From: Pectobacterium parmentieri
GTDB taxonomy: Bacteria > Pseudomonadota > Gammaproteobacteria > Enterobacterales > Enterobacteriaceae
Length of the DNA stretch: 64,000 nt
Direction of reading: 5' to 3'
NCBI RefSeq assembly: GCF_001742145.1
Contig: NZ_CP015749.1
Coordinates: 1,736,001-1,800,000, forward strand
The notes under the pieces are model-generated. The model saw only the letters and a program-made list of their open reading frames with translations. It was not told the DNA's origin and did not search any database. Below are positions 1-9,401 of the stretch, piece after piece; position 1 is the stretch's first letter, and every line of letters starts with the position of its first letter. The position numbers and the translations under genes are program-made.

Positions 1-1302
1 TATGCGAATCTCCGGTGATAGCAGCATAATCACCAGAATCCCCGCCAGAAACACCAAGCACAGATAGTTACCCCACGGATACCAGAACGCTTTAAAGGCG
101 GGCACCACGCCCTTCTCTATCATCGCCTGACGAAAACGCAGGTGGGCAAAACAGATCATAATCCAGTTAATCACCAGCGTAGACACCACCAGCGCCATCA
201 GCAGCTCAAAGGCTTTGCCTGGCATCAGGTAGTTAATCGCTACACCGAGTGATGTCGCTAACGCCGACAGCGCGATAGACCGAACGGGCACACCGCGTGC
301 GTTAACCTTCGCCAAAGACTTCGGCGCATTTCCCTGTTTTGCCAAACCGTACAGCATCCGGCTATTGCAGTATACGCCGCTGTTATACACGGATAGCGCC
401 GCCGTCAGAACCACCACGTTGAGCACATTCGCCACGATATTACTGTTAAGCGCCTGGAAAATAAGGACAAATGGACTACCACCGCTGACCACATTCCCCC
501 ATGGATAGAGCGATAATAAAATAGACAACGCGCCGATATAGAAAATCAGGATGCGGTATACCACCTGATTGGTCGCCTGAGGGATAGAACGTTTCGGATC
601 GGCTGCTTCTGCGGCTGTAATACCTACCAACTCTAGGCCGCCGAATGAAAACATGATCACCGCCATCGCCATGATCAAGCCGCTTGCACCATTCGGCATG
701 AATCCGCCATGGATCCATAAATTACGCACCGTCGCGGTCTCGCCACCATTGCCACTCAGCAACAGCCAACTGCCAAAGACAATCATCCCGACAATGGCAA
801 GTACTTTGATAATGGCGAACCAAAATTCCGTTTCCCCAAACATCCGCACATTAACCAGATTAATCAGGTTGATCAGTACAAAGAAGATCGCCGCAGACAA
901 CCAGGTTGGCGTCTCAGGCCACCAGTATTGGATATAAATACCCACGGCGGTCAACTCTGCCATCCCTACCAGAATAAACATCGCCCAGTAGTTCCAACCC
1001 GCGAGGAAACCCGCAAAATCGCCCCAGTATTTAAAAGCAAAATGGCTGAATGACCCCGCTACCGGCTCTTCAACGACCATCTCACCCAGTTGCCGCATAA
1101 TCAGAAATGCAATCATGCCGGCGATCGCATAGCCCAATAAGACGGACGGACCAGCCATTTGGATGGTCTGCGATATCCCTAAAAACAATCCAGTACCGAT
1201 AGCACCACCCAGCGCTATCAACTGAATATGTCGATTTTTCAACCCTCGTTTTAAAACCAGTTCCTGGTGATCGTTTGCCATGTTGTTTTGAGCATTTGCC
1301 AT
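1..1302 (-). CDS. aroP: AroP/PheP-type aromatic amino-acid permease (3' end outside window)
   Basis: Inner-membrane amino-acid/proton symporter of the APC superfamily, AroP/PheP branch, which imports phenylalanine, tyrosine and tryptophan. The N-terminal half reads LKRGLKNRHIQLIALGGAIG, followed by the GEMVVEEPV and FSFGGLELVGITAAEA signatures typical of AroP and PheP, with many hydrophobic segments. The start at 1302 has an AGGA ribosome site; a second ATG lies at 1281. The gene reads leftward and its C-terminus is cut by the window edge. AroP, PheP and other members are hard to separate by eye, so the symbol is a best guess; the family is secure. Confidence 0.85.
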   Translation of the reverse strand, partial: MANAQNNMANDHQELVLKRGLKNRHIQLIALGGAIGTGLFLGISQTIQMAGPSVLLGYAIAGMIAFLIMRQLGEMVVEEPVAGSFSHFAFKYWGDFAGFLAGWNYWAMFILVGMAELTAVGIYIQYWWPETPTWLSAAIFFVLINLINLVNVRMFGETEFWFAIIKVLAIVGMIVFGSWLLLSGNGGETATVRNLWIHGGFMPNGASGLIMAMAVIMFSFGGLELVGITAAEAADPKRSIPQATNQVVYRILIFYIGALSILLSLYPWGNVVSGGSPFVLIFQALNSNIVANVLNVVVLTAALSVYNSGVYCNSRMLYGLAKQGNAPKSLAKVNARGVPVRSIALSALATSLGVAINYLMPGKAFELLMALVVSTLVINWIMICFAHLRFRQAMIEKGVVPAFKAFWYPWGNYLCLVFLAGILVIMLLSPEIRI

Positions 1303-1424
1303 ATTATTTTTATGCTTCCTGTAAAGCCTTCTTCATTTTTATAACTATGCTTGCAGCATCAGCATGAAAGCAGGTGCAGACAGGCAAAAGAAGTGTATTT
1401 AAGTACTACACGGTGATTGGGCTA

Positions 1425-1706
1425 TCAACGTTCGGGAATGACATTTTTAAACGTTAACTCCACATCATCACGATCGAGCTCAGCGACAAGCGTTTCAGGC
1501 TCACTCTTCTCTACACTCTGGGGCAATAATTTTTTCAATAACGCTAACTGCTGACGTTGCTGCTCTGCGATCTCTTGCAGCAATTTCACTTGTTCATTTG
1601 CTCTGACGCTCGCCCGATTGACAAAAAACCAGACCAGCGCGGCCAGTAGCACAACCAGCAAGACAAAAACGACTTCTAGTATGTTCACAACGACTCCACT
1701 TATCAC
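1425..1706 (-). CDS. yebO: YebO family small membrane protein
   Basis: A 93-residue protein with one N-terminal membrane segment (about residues 8-28) and then a charged coiled-coil-like tail (NRASVRANEQVKLLQEI). This pattern and the NRAS..NEQ motif match YebO, which in Escherichia coli also lies near kdgR; no function is established. The listed start is a GTG at 1706, which keeps the residues that align with YebO. A GTG at 1688 has a better GGAG site and would give a protein six residues shorter. The mgrB gene that often accompanies yebO was not found between here and kdgR. Confidence 0.8.
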   Translation of the reverse strand: MISGVVVNILEVVFVLLVVLLAALVWFFVNRASVRANEQVKLLQEIAEQQRQQLALLKKLLPQSVEKSEPETLVAELDRDDVELTFKNVIPER

Positions 1707-1891
1707 TACGTAGACAAATATCTATGGGCTATCTTAACATCAGGGCGTAGCCAAATTCGATACCCGGCGCCGTCCGTTATCCACAGCATGTTGCTGCACA
1801 TCGCTATCGTATTGGTGCAAAAAAAGTGGGGAACGTTTTTCAACGTCGCTTGCGACGGCCCACAGGGTAGCGGTCAGAGATGGCTCGCAAT

Positions 1892-1919
1892 AAAAAAGCC
1901 TGTCGACAAGGACAGGCTT
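1892..1919 (-). terminator. Rho-independent terminator of kdgR
   Basis: Perfect 9-bp stem AAGCCTGTC/GACAGGCTT with a 6-nt loop, followed by a T run in the leftward direction. It starts 19 bp beyond the kdgR stop codon. Confidence 0.9.
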
Positions 1920-1937
1920 AGCAAGAGATAGAAAATA

Positions 1938-2729
1938 TCAGAAAGGGTAATCGTGGTAACCCATCTGCTCAGAAATATTTCTGGCTGCGGTGTGCAGCGT
2001 AGCCACATATTCGTGTTTATTGTCTTCTGAAAAACGAATGGTTGGGAAAGAAATACTGAGCCCAGCAATCACAACACCGAAGCGGTCGAATACCGGCACA
2101 GCGATACAACGTAGCCCTTCTTCCTGTTCTTCGTTATCTTCACCGAAGCCTTGCTCACGTACGATATCCAATTGATTAAGAAGATCTTCAGCAGAACACA
2201 GCGTATGCGGTGTACTACGAGTGAATTCGACGGTCGACAGGACTTCTTCTACTTCACCACGATCGCGCCATGCTAATAGCACTTTACCAATTGCAGTGCT
2301 GTGCAGCGGGTTACGACGACCAATACGCGAATACATGCGTAGGTTATACATCGAGTCAATTTTGTGGATATAAACGATGCCGTCTTCATCCAACGCGCCG
2401 AGGTGGATCGTTTCCCTCGTTAGCGCAGACAACTCTCGCATCTGTATATCCGCACTGCGGATTAAATCTACGTTCTGCAATGCTTTTGCACCAAGTTCAA
2501 ACAACTTGAGCGTCAGCGAATATTTCTCCGATTCACCTTCCTGCGCAACATAGCCCAGGGATTTCATCGTCTGCAAGAAGCGGTAAACGGTACTCTTGGA
2601 CATCATCACGCGCTGAGAAAGCTCGGTAATACCAATTTCTCTCTCTTCACCTAATGCCTGCAAAATACCAAAAACCTTTAAAACGGACGACACGGAATCG
2701 GGTTGTTTATCTAAATCTGCAATAGCCAT
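1938..2729 (-). CDS. kdgR: KdgR, IclR-family repressor of pectin catabolism
   Basis: Repressor of the pectinolysis regulon; in soft-rot bacteria it binds KdgR boxes and is released by 2-keto-3-deoxygluconate. The 263-residue protein has an N-terminal winged helix-turn-helix (about 15-75, with MSKSTVYRFLQTMKSLGY) and a C-terminal IclR effector domain with HSTAIGKVLLA and GLRCIAVPVFD motifs. Its length matches known KdgR. An AGGGT site precedes the ATG. The gene directly follows ogl in the same direction, and a KdgR box sits over the ogl promoter, so the local regulator-target pair is visible. Confidence 0.97.
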   Translation of the reverse strand: MAIADLDKQPDSVSSVLKVFGILQALGEEREIGITELSQRVMMSKSTVYRFLQTMKSLGYVAQEGESEKYSLTLKLFELGAKALQNVDLIRSADIQMRELSALTRETIHLGALDEDGIVYIHKIDSMYNLRMYSRIGRRNPLHSTAIGKVLLAWRDRGEVEEVLSTVEFTRSTPHTLCSAEDLLNQLDIVREQGFGEDNEEQEEGLRCIAVPVFDRFGVVIAGLSISFPTIRFSEDNKHEYVATLHTAARNISEQMGYHDYPF

Positions 2730-2899
2730 TTTTGTGGTTACCCTACTCAGGTTTTTTTTGTTTTAAAAAAAATAGAACAATGGTTTTAGTATAAAGGGAA
2801 CGCTTTGATTATGGCAATGGAGCAATAACGATAATCAAGTTAAGTTTGAGAAATAACCGCGTCAGAGACTTAATAAAATAATATGTAAGTAAATATTTT

Positions 2900-2931
2900 A
2901 AAATAATCCGCGTCATAAAATGTGACGCGGA
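2900..2931 (-). terminator. Terminator of ogl
   Basis: 9-bp perfect stem TCCGCGTCA/TGACGCGGA with a 7-nt loop, then TTATTTT in the leftward direction, just past the ogl stop. The remaining 170 bp up to the kdgR start are A+T-rich and should hold the kdgR promoter; I could not fix its boxes. Confidence 0.85.
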
Positions 2932-2944
2932 CTTATTCGTATTA

Positions 2945-4111
2945 TTAGTTCCAGACTGAATCAGGAACCTTCGCCAGATACAGCGCAGGCTTTCCATCTA
3001 CGTCAGAAGTAAACAGGACTTGTTTATTATCCGGCGTGAAAGAAGGGTGTGGGTGAGTAACCTGACGGTCGCCTTCCAACACTTCCCAGGATGTATTGTG
3101 CTGTGCAATACGGTGTTCTTTGCCAGTTTTCAGGTTGAAAACATACAGGAACGGATCGTTCTCAATCTTGTAGCCACCATCATCCTGCACGTCGACTGGT
3201 GCATCGGAACCGTCACCAACCAACAGCGTGCCATCATAGTTACTCATCAGGTGAGAACACGGTGGCATGATGCGCAATTGACGATCTTCCAGCGTCACGG
3301 GATCGATACTGCGGATGTAGCGGTTAGTATCGTCTTTAAGGTAAGAGACGTAAATCATCGCGGAACCATCTGGTACCCAGAATTCGTGGGTACAGCTTTC
3401 GCCTTCAGCATGCTCTTTCACTTTACGCATGTTGGTACCGTCTTCGTTGATGAACCACATACGGGCATCAACCAGATCGTGCGGGCCTTCGTGGCAGAAA
3501 GCGACCGTGTTGTCATCACCCGGACGGTAGATTGGGTGACCCAGCCACTGATTCTCCTGAAGGATCGTCTCCGCTTCGCCTGTTACCAAATCGACGCGAA
3601 TCAGGCGGCAGCAAGGATTAGTGAAATAGAACTCCTGGAATTTTTTCCAATCAGTCAGTGGTTTCCAGTCTTCTTTTTTGATCTCAATACCGACCATCTT
3701 AGTGCAATCGGAATTGGCAACCCACGTACCGTAACCGACCCAATCGTCAGGCACCTGATAAATGGTTTTCTCTTCCAACGTAGCCAGATCGACACGCATC
3801 AGATTACGGGTATTTTTAACGTAATACAGCGCATCGTCATTCGGGGACAGGAAACCACCGAAAGTATTGTCGCCTTTGCCTTCCGTCAACTGCGTGGCAT
3901 TCTGCGCTTTTAAATCCAGTAGATAGTAATTCCATGGACCATCAAATGCCGCACCAAACAGCAGTTTGCTGCCGTCATTGAAGAAACATTTCTGGTAGAA
4001 ATAGTTGCGGTGGCAGATAACATCGGGCGGGGTTAAACGCACAACTTCGGTGCCAGTTGCTGAATCCTGATAGGTATGAAACGTTAGGGGAATCTTGTTA
4101 CCTTTGGCCAT
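2945..4111 (-). CDS. ogl: Oligogalacturonide lyase Ogl
   Basis: Cytoplasmic lyase that splits short unsaturated oligogalacturonides (mainly dimers) into 5-keto-4-deoxyuronate in pectin breakdown. The sequence MAKGNKIPLTFHTYQD and later NPCCRLIRVDLVTGEAET, GHPIYRPGDDN and CTHEFWVPDG are those of the seven-bladed beta-propeller Ogl of Pectobacterium and Dickeya. The start at 4111 gives the standard 388 residues and has AAGGA seven bases upstream; an upstream ATG at 4135 in the same frame lacks a site. No signal peptide, as expected. Controlled by KdgR through the box upstream. Confidence 0.97.
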   Translation of the reverse strand: MAKGNKIPLTFHTYQDSATGTEVVRLTPPDVICHRNYFYQKCFFNDGSKLLFGAAFDGPWNYYLLDLKAQNATQLTEGKGDNTFGGFLSPNDDALYYVKNTRNLMRVDLATLEEKTIYQVPDDWVGYGTWVANSDCTKMVGIEIKKEDWKPLTDWKKFQEFYFTNPCCRLIRVDLVTGEAETILQENQWLGHPIYRPGDDNTVAFCHEGPHDLVDARMWFINEDGTNMRKVKEHAEGESCTHEFWVPDGSAMIYVSYLKDDTNRYIRSIDPVTLEDRQLRIMPPCSHLMSNYDGTLLVGDGSDAPVDVQDDGGYKIENDPFLYVFNLKTGKEHRIAQHNTSWEVLEGDRQVTHPHPSFTPDNKQVLFTSDVDGKPALYLAKVPDSVWN

Positions 4112-4267
4112 CCGTAAATCCTTAGAACTTATCATGAAGAATCTGACGCCACACGCGCATACTCTCCGATAACCTGATATTCCGCTCGCCCAGCTAGCCG
4201 ATTACTCCGACACCGGTTGTTCAAAAATCAGGCCACCAATCTCACGCGAGACGCCTGTTATATCGGC

Positions 4268-4289
4268 ATTATAGAAACAATGTTTCATT
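4268..4289 (-). promoter_or_regulatory. ogl promoter -10 with overlapping KdgR box
   Basis: In the leftward direction a TGAAACATTGTTTC palindrome (GAAACA-N-TGTTTC) is immediately followed by a perfect TATAAT -10 hexamer at 4268-4273. This fits the KdgR consensus (purine-rich AAAnnnAAAC..GTTTCATT) and would block polymerase at ogl. The -35 is weak. Confidence 0.85.
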
Positions 4290-4303
4290 TTTCCGTGATC
4301 GTG

Positions 4304-4320
4304 GTTTTATTTTATAAAAC
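4304..4320. repeat. Second palindrome upstream of the ogl promoter
   Basis: Perfect 7-bp inverted repeat GTTTTAT/ATAAAAC around TTT, 15 bp beyond the KdgR box. It could be a further weak regulator site for ogl; nothing identifies the binding protein. Confidence 0.4.
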
Positions 4321-4410
4321 ATTCTTCCTATTTTCGCCACCTGTTTCAGATCTAATGAAAATACTCAGGCAGAGAAAGCACAGGAACAATGAATCAAGAA
4401 ACGCAGAAAT

Positions 4411-4434
4411 AACAAAGGCCCGAATGGGCCTTTG
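4411..4434 (-). terminator. Terminator of htpX
   Basis: Perfect 9-bp stem CAAAGGCCC/GGGCCTTTG with a GAAT loop, 18 bp beyond the htpX stop. Symmetric enough to act in both directions. Confidence 0.85.
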
Positions 4435-4452
4435 GAAGGAAAATATCGTGAA

Positions 4453-5334
4453 TTACTTCAGGTACTCACCGGAACGCAGCGCTTCGATACGCTTATCCAA
4501 CGGCGGGTGTGACATGAATAGTTCGCTGAAGGATTTCGATTTTCCGTTAATGCAGAAAGCCATCATGCTACCTTCCTCCTGCGGTTCGTAGCTGGTCTTC
4601 AAGCGTTGCAGTGCGGCGATCATTTTTTCACGCCCCACCAGCTTGGCAGAACCGGCATCCGCATGGAATTCACGATAGCGTGAGAACCACATGGTGATAA
4701 TGCTGGCAAGAATACCAAACACCAGTTCCAGCACAGTGGCGACTGCAAAATAAACCAGTAGGTTGCCACTGCTGCTTTCCCCTTCATCGCGGCTACCGGA
4801 CAGGAAGCCAGAAACAACCTGAGCGATCAGGCGAGAGATAAAAATAACGAAGGTGTTTACTACTCCCTGAACCAGCGTCATTGTCACCATGTCACCATTC
4901 GCGATATGGCTAATTTCATGCGCGATAACCGCTTCAGCCTCATCACGACTCATGTTTTGCAGCAAACCGGTGCTCACCGCCACCAGCGAAGCATCACGAC
5001 GAGCTCCCGTCGCGAACGCATTGATGTCTGGCGCATGGTAAATAGCCACCTGTGGCATCGCGATCCCAGCCTGCTGTGACTGTAAACGGACCGTTTCCAC
5101 CAACCACCGTTCAGTTTCGTTACGTGGTTGTTCAATGACCTCGCCGCCAACGGACCGCAACGCCATCCATTTAGACATCAGCAGTGAAACAAACGCACCG
5201 CCAAAGCCAAACAGCCCAGCCATGATCATTAAGCTCTGGACACTGCTGGACTGAATTCCCGTCAGGCTGAGTACCAGCCCGAAAACCAACATCACCGCCA
5301 GGTTGGTGATCAGGAAAAGCGCAATACGCATCAT
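4453..5334 (-). CDS. htpX: HtpX, membrane zinc protease
   Basis: Inner-membrane M48 metalloprotease that removes misfolded membrane proteins together with FtsH. The 293 residues are nearly collinear with Escherichia coli Htp[16 protein letters not shown] at the start, two N-terminal membrane segments, the zinc motif HEISH at 139-143, two further membrane segments near 155-220 and the conserved [12 protein letters not shown]. The start at 5334 matches the family N-terminus; a 14-residue extension to 5376 is not conserved. In E. coli htpX responds to CpxR; I did not identify a Cpx box here. Confidence 0.97.
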   Translation of the reverse strand: MMRIALFLITNLAVMLVFGLVLSLTGIQSSSVQSLMIMAGLFGFGGAFVSLLMSKWMALRSVGGEVIEQPRNETERWLVETVRLQSQQAGIAMPQVAIYHAPDINAFATGARRDASLVAVSTGLLQNMSRDEAEAVIAHEISHIANGDMVTMTLVQGVVNTFVIFISRLIAQVVSGFLSGSRDEGESSSGNLLVYFAVATVLELVFGILASIITMWFSRYREFHADAGSAKLVGREKMIAALQRLKTSYEPQEEGSMMAFCINGKSKSFSELFMSHPPLDKRIEALRSGEYLK

Positions 5335-5497
5335 AACGGTCTGATTTCCTCTCGCAGAAAAATAAAGTTGCAACACCTACATCGTATGGGTTGTCGTGGT
5401 ATTTTCAAGTATTCTTAACTTTTCAGTTACTAAATCCACATAACTTTACATTTTTCAAAAGGAAAGCGGCATCCTGCCTGCTGGTAACCCTGATAGA

Positions 5498-6346
5498 TCA
5501 GCGCAATAGCGTTGATCGAAAATCGATAAATGCTGCGGCGTGATCGACCTGAATCGCGCCGACACCAGCCCGAATGAGTGCTCCCCATACGGCATCAGGA
5601 TCGACTAAGGCGCGCGTATCGCTGTAATCAAGCGGATGTGCGCAATCTAGCGTGTTCACCCAGATCCGCACGCCAAGCCGTTGAAATTCGACATGCGCCT
5701 CCATCAATGTATCAATATGATCAAAATTGGCCTCCACTATGGCAACACCAAAGTCGTCAATCTGCCGCAGAATATCGACGGTTTCTCCCCGTTGGAGTTG
5801 GATCAACGGCATGTACGGTATCAGGGGATCCGGCGACGGAGAAACAAGCGGAAAACAGGCAGAAGCGAGATTAACCGGGCTTTTCATGATCGCGCCCGCA
5901 CTGAGACCTTTATCGCGAATATCGCGGGCAATAACACCAAATTCGCGCTCATGTTTAACATCCACATTAATAACAATGCGCCCACGCGCCTCTTCAAGAA
6001 CCTCGTACAGCAGAGGGACTTTTTCGTTACTTAACGGCCATGCAGAGCTGCCGTCACTCCCACGTAGACGAGCCTGGCGAATATCCGCCAGCGTCATTTT
6101 GCTAACCTCGCCCCTCATATTGCTTGTGCGATCGAGTGTATCATCATGAATCACGACAACGTGGCTATCAGCCGTTAATTGCGCATCCATCTCCACGATA
6201 TCAACACCCAATCGAATGGCTTCGCGCAGCGCCAGCAGTGAATTTTCCGGCGCCGATGCCCAGACACCGCGATGTGCTACTGTCAGGACCGTCATGTTTT
6301 GCGCTGCAATCAATTCCTGAGTCAGGCCTTTACTTTGCTTTGTCAT
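5498..6346 (-). CDS. ugpQ: Glycerophosphodiester phosphodiesterase (UgpQ-like)
   Basis: GDPD-family TIM barrel that hydrolyses glycerophosphodiesters to glycerol-3-phosphate and an alcohol. Motifs: VAHRG with APENS (about 29-42), DIVEMDAQLT carrying the metal-binding E and D, and VVIHDDTLDRTS with the second catalytic histidine. The protein is 282 residues, longer than cytoplasmic UgpQ (about 247), with an extra N-terminal stretch. The start at 6346 follows GGAG; the upstream in-frame ATG at 6364 has none. It lies 30 bp behind the ugpB-like gene, so the two are probably one transcript. No signal peptide is seen. Confidence 0.85.
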   Translation of the reverse strand: MTKQSKGLTQELIAAQNMTVLTVAHRGVWASAPENSLLALREAIRLGVDIVEMDAQLTADSHVVVIHDDTLDRTSNMRGEVSKMTLADIRQARLRGSDGSSAWPLSNEKVPLLYEVLEEARGRIVINVDVKHEREFGVIARDIRDKGLSAGAIMKSPVNLASACFPLVSPSPDPLIPYMPLIQLQRGETVDILRQIDDFGVAIVEANFDHIDTLMEAHVEFQRLGVRIWVNTLDCAHPLDYSDTRALVDPDAVWGALIRAGVGAIQVDHAAAFIDFRSTLLR

Positions 6347-6376
6347 CAGTCGAAAACTCCACATAGACGGGAAATA

Positions 6377-7714
6377 TCACGAATGACGGGCAACCGACTG
6401 CGCAAAATGCTGCAACAGAAGGTCGCCACGCGAAACGACATTGTCTAACGCCTGCTGCGGCGTTTCCTGCTCAGCCCAGACCTTCTCTAACTCTTCGTCC
6501 ATGATAGTGCGAATTTGCGGCATATTGCCTAATCGAAATCCGCGTGTATAAGGCAATGGTGGCTTATTGGTTATCTGTTTCATGGCAACATCACTGCCGG
6601 GATATCGGGCATAAAACCCCTGCCCGCGCGTCAGATCGTAAGCAGCTTGTGTCACTGGCAGATAGCCCGTCATCTGATGCCATTCGGCGGCATTTTCCGG
6701 CAGCGTCAGGAAATGCAAGAATTCAGCAATCCCTTGATAATGCGATGCCGTTTTCCCTTTCATAACCCAGAGACTCGCCCCTCCGATAAACGTATTTTGC
6801 GGTGCCCCCTTAGCTTCTTCGCTGTAAGGCAACATGCCTACACCGTAATGAAATTTGGCATAGTTTTGAATCTTTCGTAGCCCACCCGATGAGGTCGTCA
6901 ATATGCCGCAATCGCCGTTATAAAAACGTGTAGTCCCTTCATCATTGCGACCGAAATAGCTGAATTCCTTCTTCTTCATCATCTCCGCAAGCTGGTTGAT
7001 ATGTGCGACCTGCAACGGGCCGTTCACCAGCAAATGTGTATCGACACCGTCGAACCCATTGTTTTTTGTCGCGATCGGCAGTCCGTTCCACACGCTAAAC
7101 GCTTCCAGCAATATCCAGCCCTGCTGCCCCGCATTCGTATAGCCACATGTCATCCCACTTTGACGTAGTCGCGCCGCATCATACGCCAGCTCATTCCACG
7201 TTCGGGGTGGCTTATCGGGATCGAGCCCCGCTTTGATAAAAGCATCTTTGTTATAGTAGAGAACGGGGGTTGAACTGTTGAACGGCTGGGAAATCAGATG
7301 CCCGGTTTGGCTGTCGCTATAAAACAGCGCCACCGCAGGCAGAAAGGCCTTTTCATCATTGTCGATACCGACCTGCTTAAACAAATCATACACTGGGACA
7401 ATCGCCCCGCTGTGTATCATATTCGGCGTACCGACATCATAAACTTGCAAAATATCCGGCGCGTTACCAGTACGATAAGCGGCAATACCCGCAGCCAGCG
7501 TCTGCTCATAGCTGCCTTTGTAGATAGGTTCAACATGATACGTCGTCTGAGATTCATTAAACCGATTAACCAGCCGTATTAATTCCGTGTTCAGGTTGCT
7601 ATCCATGCCATGCCAGAATGTCAGTTCAACCGCCGCTCTGGCAGACAGAGGGACGAGCAAAACCATACTCAACAACATCAAAAAAACAGATATGAACCTA
7701 AACCGAATCATCAT
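6377..7714 (-). CDS. ugpB: UgpB-like periplasmic sn-glycerol-3-phosphate binding protein
   Basis: Family 1 extracellular solute-binding protein of ABC importers. A signal peptide ends near residue 28 (LLVPLSARA), then ELTFWHGM opens the mature protein as in UgpB. Other UgpB features: [29 protein letters not shown] and [11 protein letters not shown]. Length (445) agrees with UgpB (438). A GGAG site precedes the start. The phosphodiesterase gene follows in the same direction, but no UgpA, UgpE or UgpC subunits are nearby, so the permease must come from elsewhere in the genome. It could be a second copy feeding the main Ugp system. Confidence 0.85.
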   Translation of the reverse strand: MMIRFRFISVFLMLLSMVLLVPLSARAAVELTFWHGMDSNLNTELIRLVNRFNESQTTYHVEPIYKGSYEQTLAAGIAAYRTGNAPDILQVYDVGTPNMIHSGAIVPVYDLFKQVGIDNDEKAFLPAVALFYSDSQTGHLISQPFNSSTPVLYYNKDAFIKAGLDPDKPPRTWNELAYDAARLRQSGMTCGYTNAGQQGWILLEAFSVWNGLPIATKNNGFDGVDTHLLVNGPLQVAHINQLAEMMKKKEFSYFGRNDEGTTRFYNGDCGILTTSSGGLRKIQNYAKFHYGVGMLPYSEEAKGAPQNTFIGGASLWVMKGKTASHYQGIAEFLHFLTLPENAAEWHQMTGYLPVTQAAYDLTRGQGFYARYPGSDVAMKQITNKPPLPYTRGFRLGNMPQIRTIMDEELEKVWAEQETPQQALDNVVSRGDLLLQHFAQSVARHS

Positions 7715-7737
7715 GGTGTTTTCTCCGGTTACTCTTT

Positions 7738-7801
7738 GTTTTTAAGGAAAGTCGTTTTTAAGGAAAGTTATTTTTAAGAACAGTTGCTTTTAAGGAAGCC
7801 C
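7738..7801. repeat. Four tandem 16-bp repeats upstream of ugpB
   Basis: Units of GTTTTTAAGGAAAGTC and variants at 7738, 7754, 7770 and 7786. The first two differ at one base; the third and fourth are more divergent. They lie 24-87 bp upstream of the ugpB start, in its leader or promoter. The rest of 7802-7993 shows no gene. Confidence 0.8.
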
Positions 7802-7993
7802 GCTTCAGAAAAAGACGTACCGATAACGACGCTAGGGTTCGCCTGTGACACGTGGATGACGGTGAAGGTAGTGAACTGTATCGCGATATTTCGGCCGGTA
7901 AATAAAAGGAGTTATGTGGCAAGAAAGAGGAAACACGTTACGCTGAGCGGTGTGTGGTCGCCCAGCGCGATATTCTGTTAGCGTGGGATTTTA

Positions 7994-9217
7994 TTAACTT
8001 TGTGCATGTGCCATGTCCGCATGCATTGAGGCAGCAACAGGCTGATGCTTAGGAGGTTTGACCCACAGGGTAATCAGCAGCGAGATAATAGACATAATGA
8101 TGATTGCCATAAATGTGGCATGGAAGCCCCCGAGTTGTGCGGCGATAAACGAGCCAGACAACGCGCCGATACCGAATCCCTGATAAATTACACCGTAGTT
8201 TTTGCTGTGATTTTTCAGGCCAAAGAAGTCGCCGACAATCGCTGGGAATACCGTGATATTGCCACCAAAGCAGAAGGCTATCGCGCTGACACAGGTAAAG
8301 AACAGAATTGGACTAAGCGGCAGAAAGGTCATCACGGACACGGCAAGAATAGTCACAAACAGCGTAAAGCTAATCACTCGCATACGTCCGACATTATCGG
8401 AAAGCGCCCCAAGCACAATACGCCCAACGGTATTAAAAATCGCAATCGCAGACACCGCATTCGCCGCCGTCGCCATATCCATTCCGGCCATCTGCACACC
8501 AATATCTTTCACAATACCGATCAAATACAGACCGCTCATGCATGCGGTGAAGAAGATAATAAACAGCAAATACGATTCTTTGGTTGCTAACATCTCGGCC
8601 AGCGAGAAATCACGCGCCTGCCCCTGAAGCGCAGCCTGCTGTACTGGCACTGGAGCAGGCTCTTTCAGCAAGGAACTCCCGACCAGAATCATCGCCATAA
8701 CGATAATTCCCCAGTAGAAAAAGGCTTCAGACACGCCCACTTCGGCAATCAAAAAGCTGTTTACATATTTGAACAACAGGCTTCCTGTACCGAATGCGCC
8801 AACCGAAATACCCGCGATCAGCCCTTTGCGGTTAGGGAACCATTTAATCAAATTGGATAGCGTCGTGATGTAAGCTGTGCCATCAGCAAAACCGACAACA
8901 ACACCCATTAGCAGATAAATCAGCGTCAGCGATGGGCTAACCGCGCTCGCCATCAGACCCGCACCCAGCGCGATACCTGCGATCATGGTCAAGCGGCGCA
9001 GGCCAATACGCTCCTGAAACTTACCGGCAAACAGTGTTGCAAATGCCAGACAGAAACTGGTAATTGAAAACGTTGTCGCCACGGAACTTAGTGCCCAGCC
9101 GAATTTGTCCACCAGCGGCTGGTTGAATAGGCTCCAGGTGTAAATCGTACCGAGTCCCATTTGGGTAATAATCGTACCGAGGACAATCAATCCCCGATTA
9201 ACAGGTTTAGTATTCAT
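7994..9217 (-). CDS. yhjX: YhjX-like MFS transporter (OFA family)
   Basis: Twelve-helix major facilitator of the oxalate/formate antiporter group. GTIITQMGLGTIYTWSLFN at the N-terminus, the helix 2-3 loop GKFQERIGLRR and the KNYGVIYQGFGIG segment align with E. coli YhjX, the pyruvate-responsive target of YpdA/YpdB. At 407 residues it is the expected length. The adjacent ypdBA genes and the YpdB direct repeat 150 bp upstream make the assignment strong. The substrate is not proven; a carboxylate such as pyruvate is the reasonable guess. The C-terminus is His/Met-rich (SMHADMAHAQS). Confidence 0.85.
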   Translation of the reverse strand: MNTKPVNRGLIVLGTIITQMGLGTIYTWSLFNQPLVDKFGWALSSVATTFSITSFCLAFATLFAGKFQERIGLRRLTMIAGIALGAGLMASAVSPSLTLIYLLMGVVVGFADGTAYITTLSNLIKWFPNRKGLIAGISVGAFGTGSLLFKYVNSFLIAEVGVSEAFFYWGIIVMAMILVGSSLLKEPAPVPVQQAALQGQARDFSLAEMLATKESYLLFIIFFTACMSGLYLIGIVKDIGVQMAGMDMATAANAVSAIAIFNTVGRIVLGALSDNVGRMRVISFTLFVTILAVSVMTFLPLSPILFFTCVSAIAFCFGGNITVFPAIVGDFFGLKNHSKNYGVIYQGFGIGALSGSFIAAQLGGFHATFMAIIIMSIISLLITLWVKPPKHQPVAASMHADMAHAQS

Positions 9218-9369
9218 GGGCTTTCCCCTACATCAAAAATGGGTCCGATTCACTCGGCACGCTAAAAATATAAGCTGATGTGGAGAAGAAAAAATCCATC
9301 AAAAACACTGTCAGCTTATGGGCTGAAGCCAGTATACAAGCGGGCTGACAGTGGTTGATCGAATGGGGA

Positions 9370-9400
9370 ATGAGATGCCTGAAATGCGGAATGAAATGCC
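9370..9400 (-). promoter_or_regulatory. YpdB binding site (direct repeat)
   Basis: In the leftward direction the sequence is GGCATTTCAT-N11-GGCATCTCAT, matching with one mismatch the GGCATTTCAT-N11-GGCATTTCAT motif reported for YpdB in front of yhjX. It lies between the ypdB stop (9402) and the transporter start (9217), the position expected for activation of the transporter. Confidence 0.88.
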
Positions 9401-9401
9401 T

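Noticed and set aside
1707..1937. Expected mgrB gene between yebO and kdgR
   Set aside because: No small membrane-protein frame resembling MgrB was found here on either strand; only the kdgR terminator is present.
3020..3913. Long plus-strand frame of 297 codons
   Set aside because: It lies exactly antisense to ogl, whose product is unmistakable; no ribosome site and no family features.
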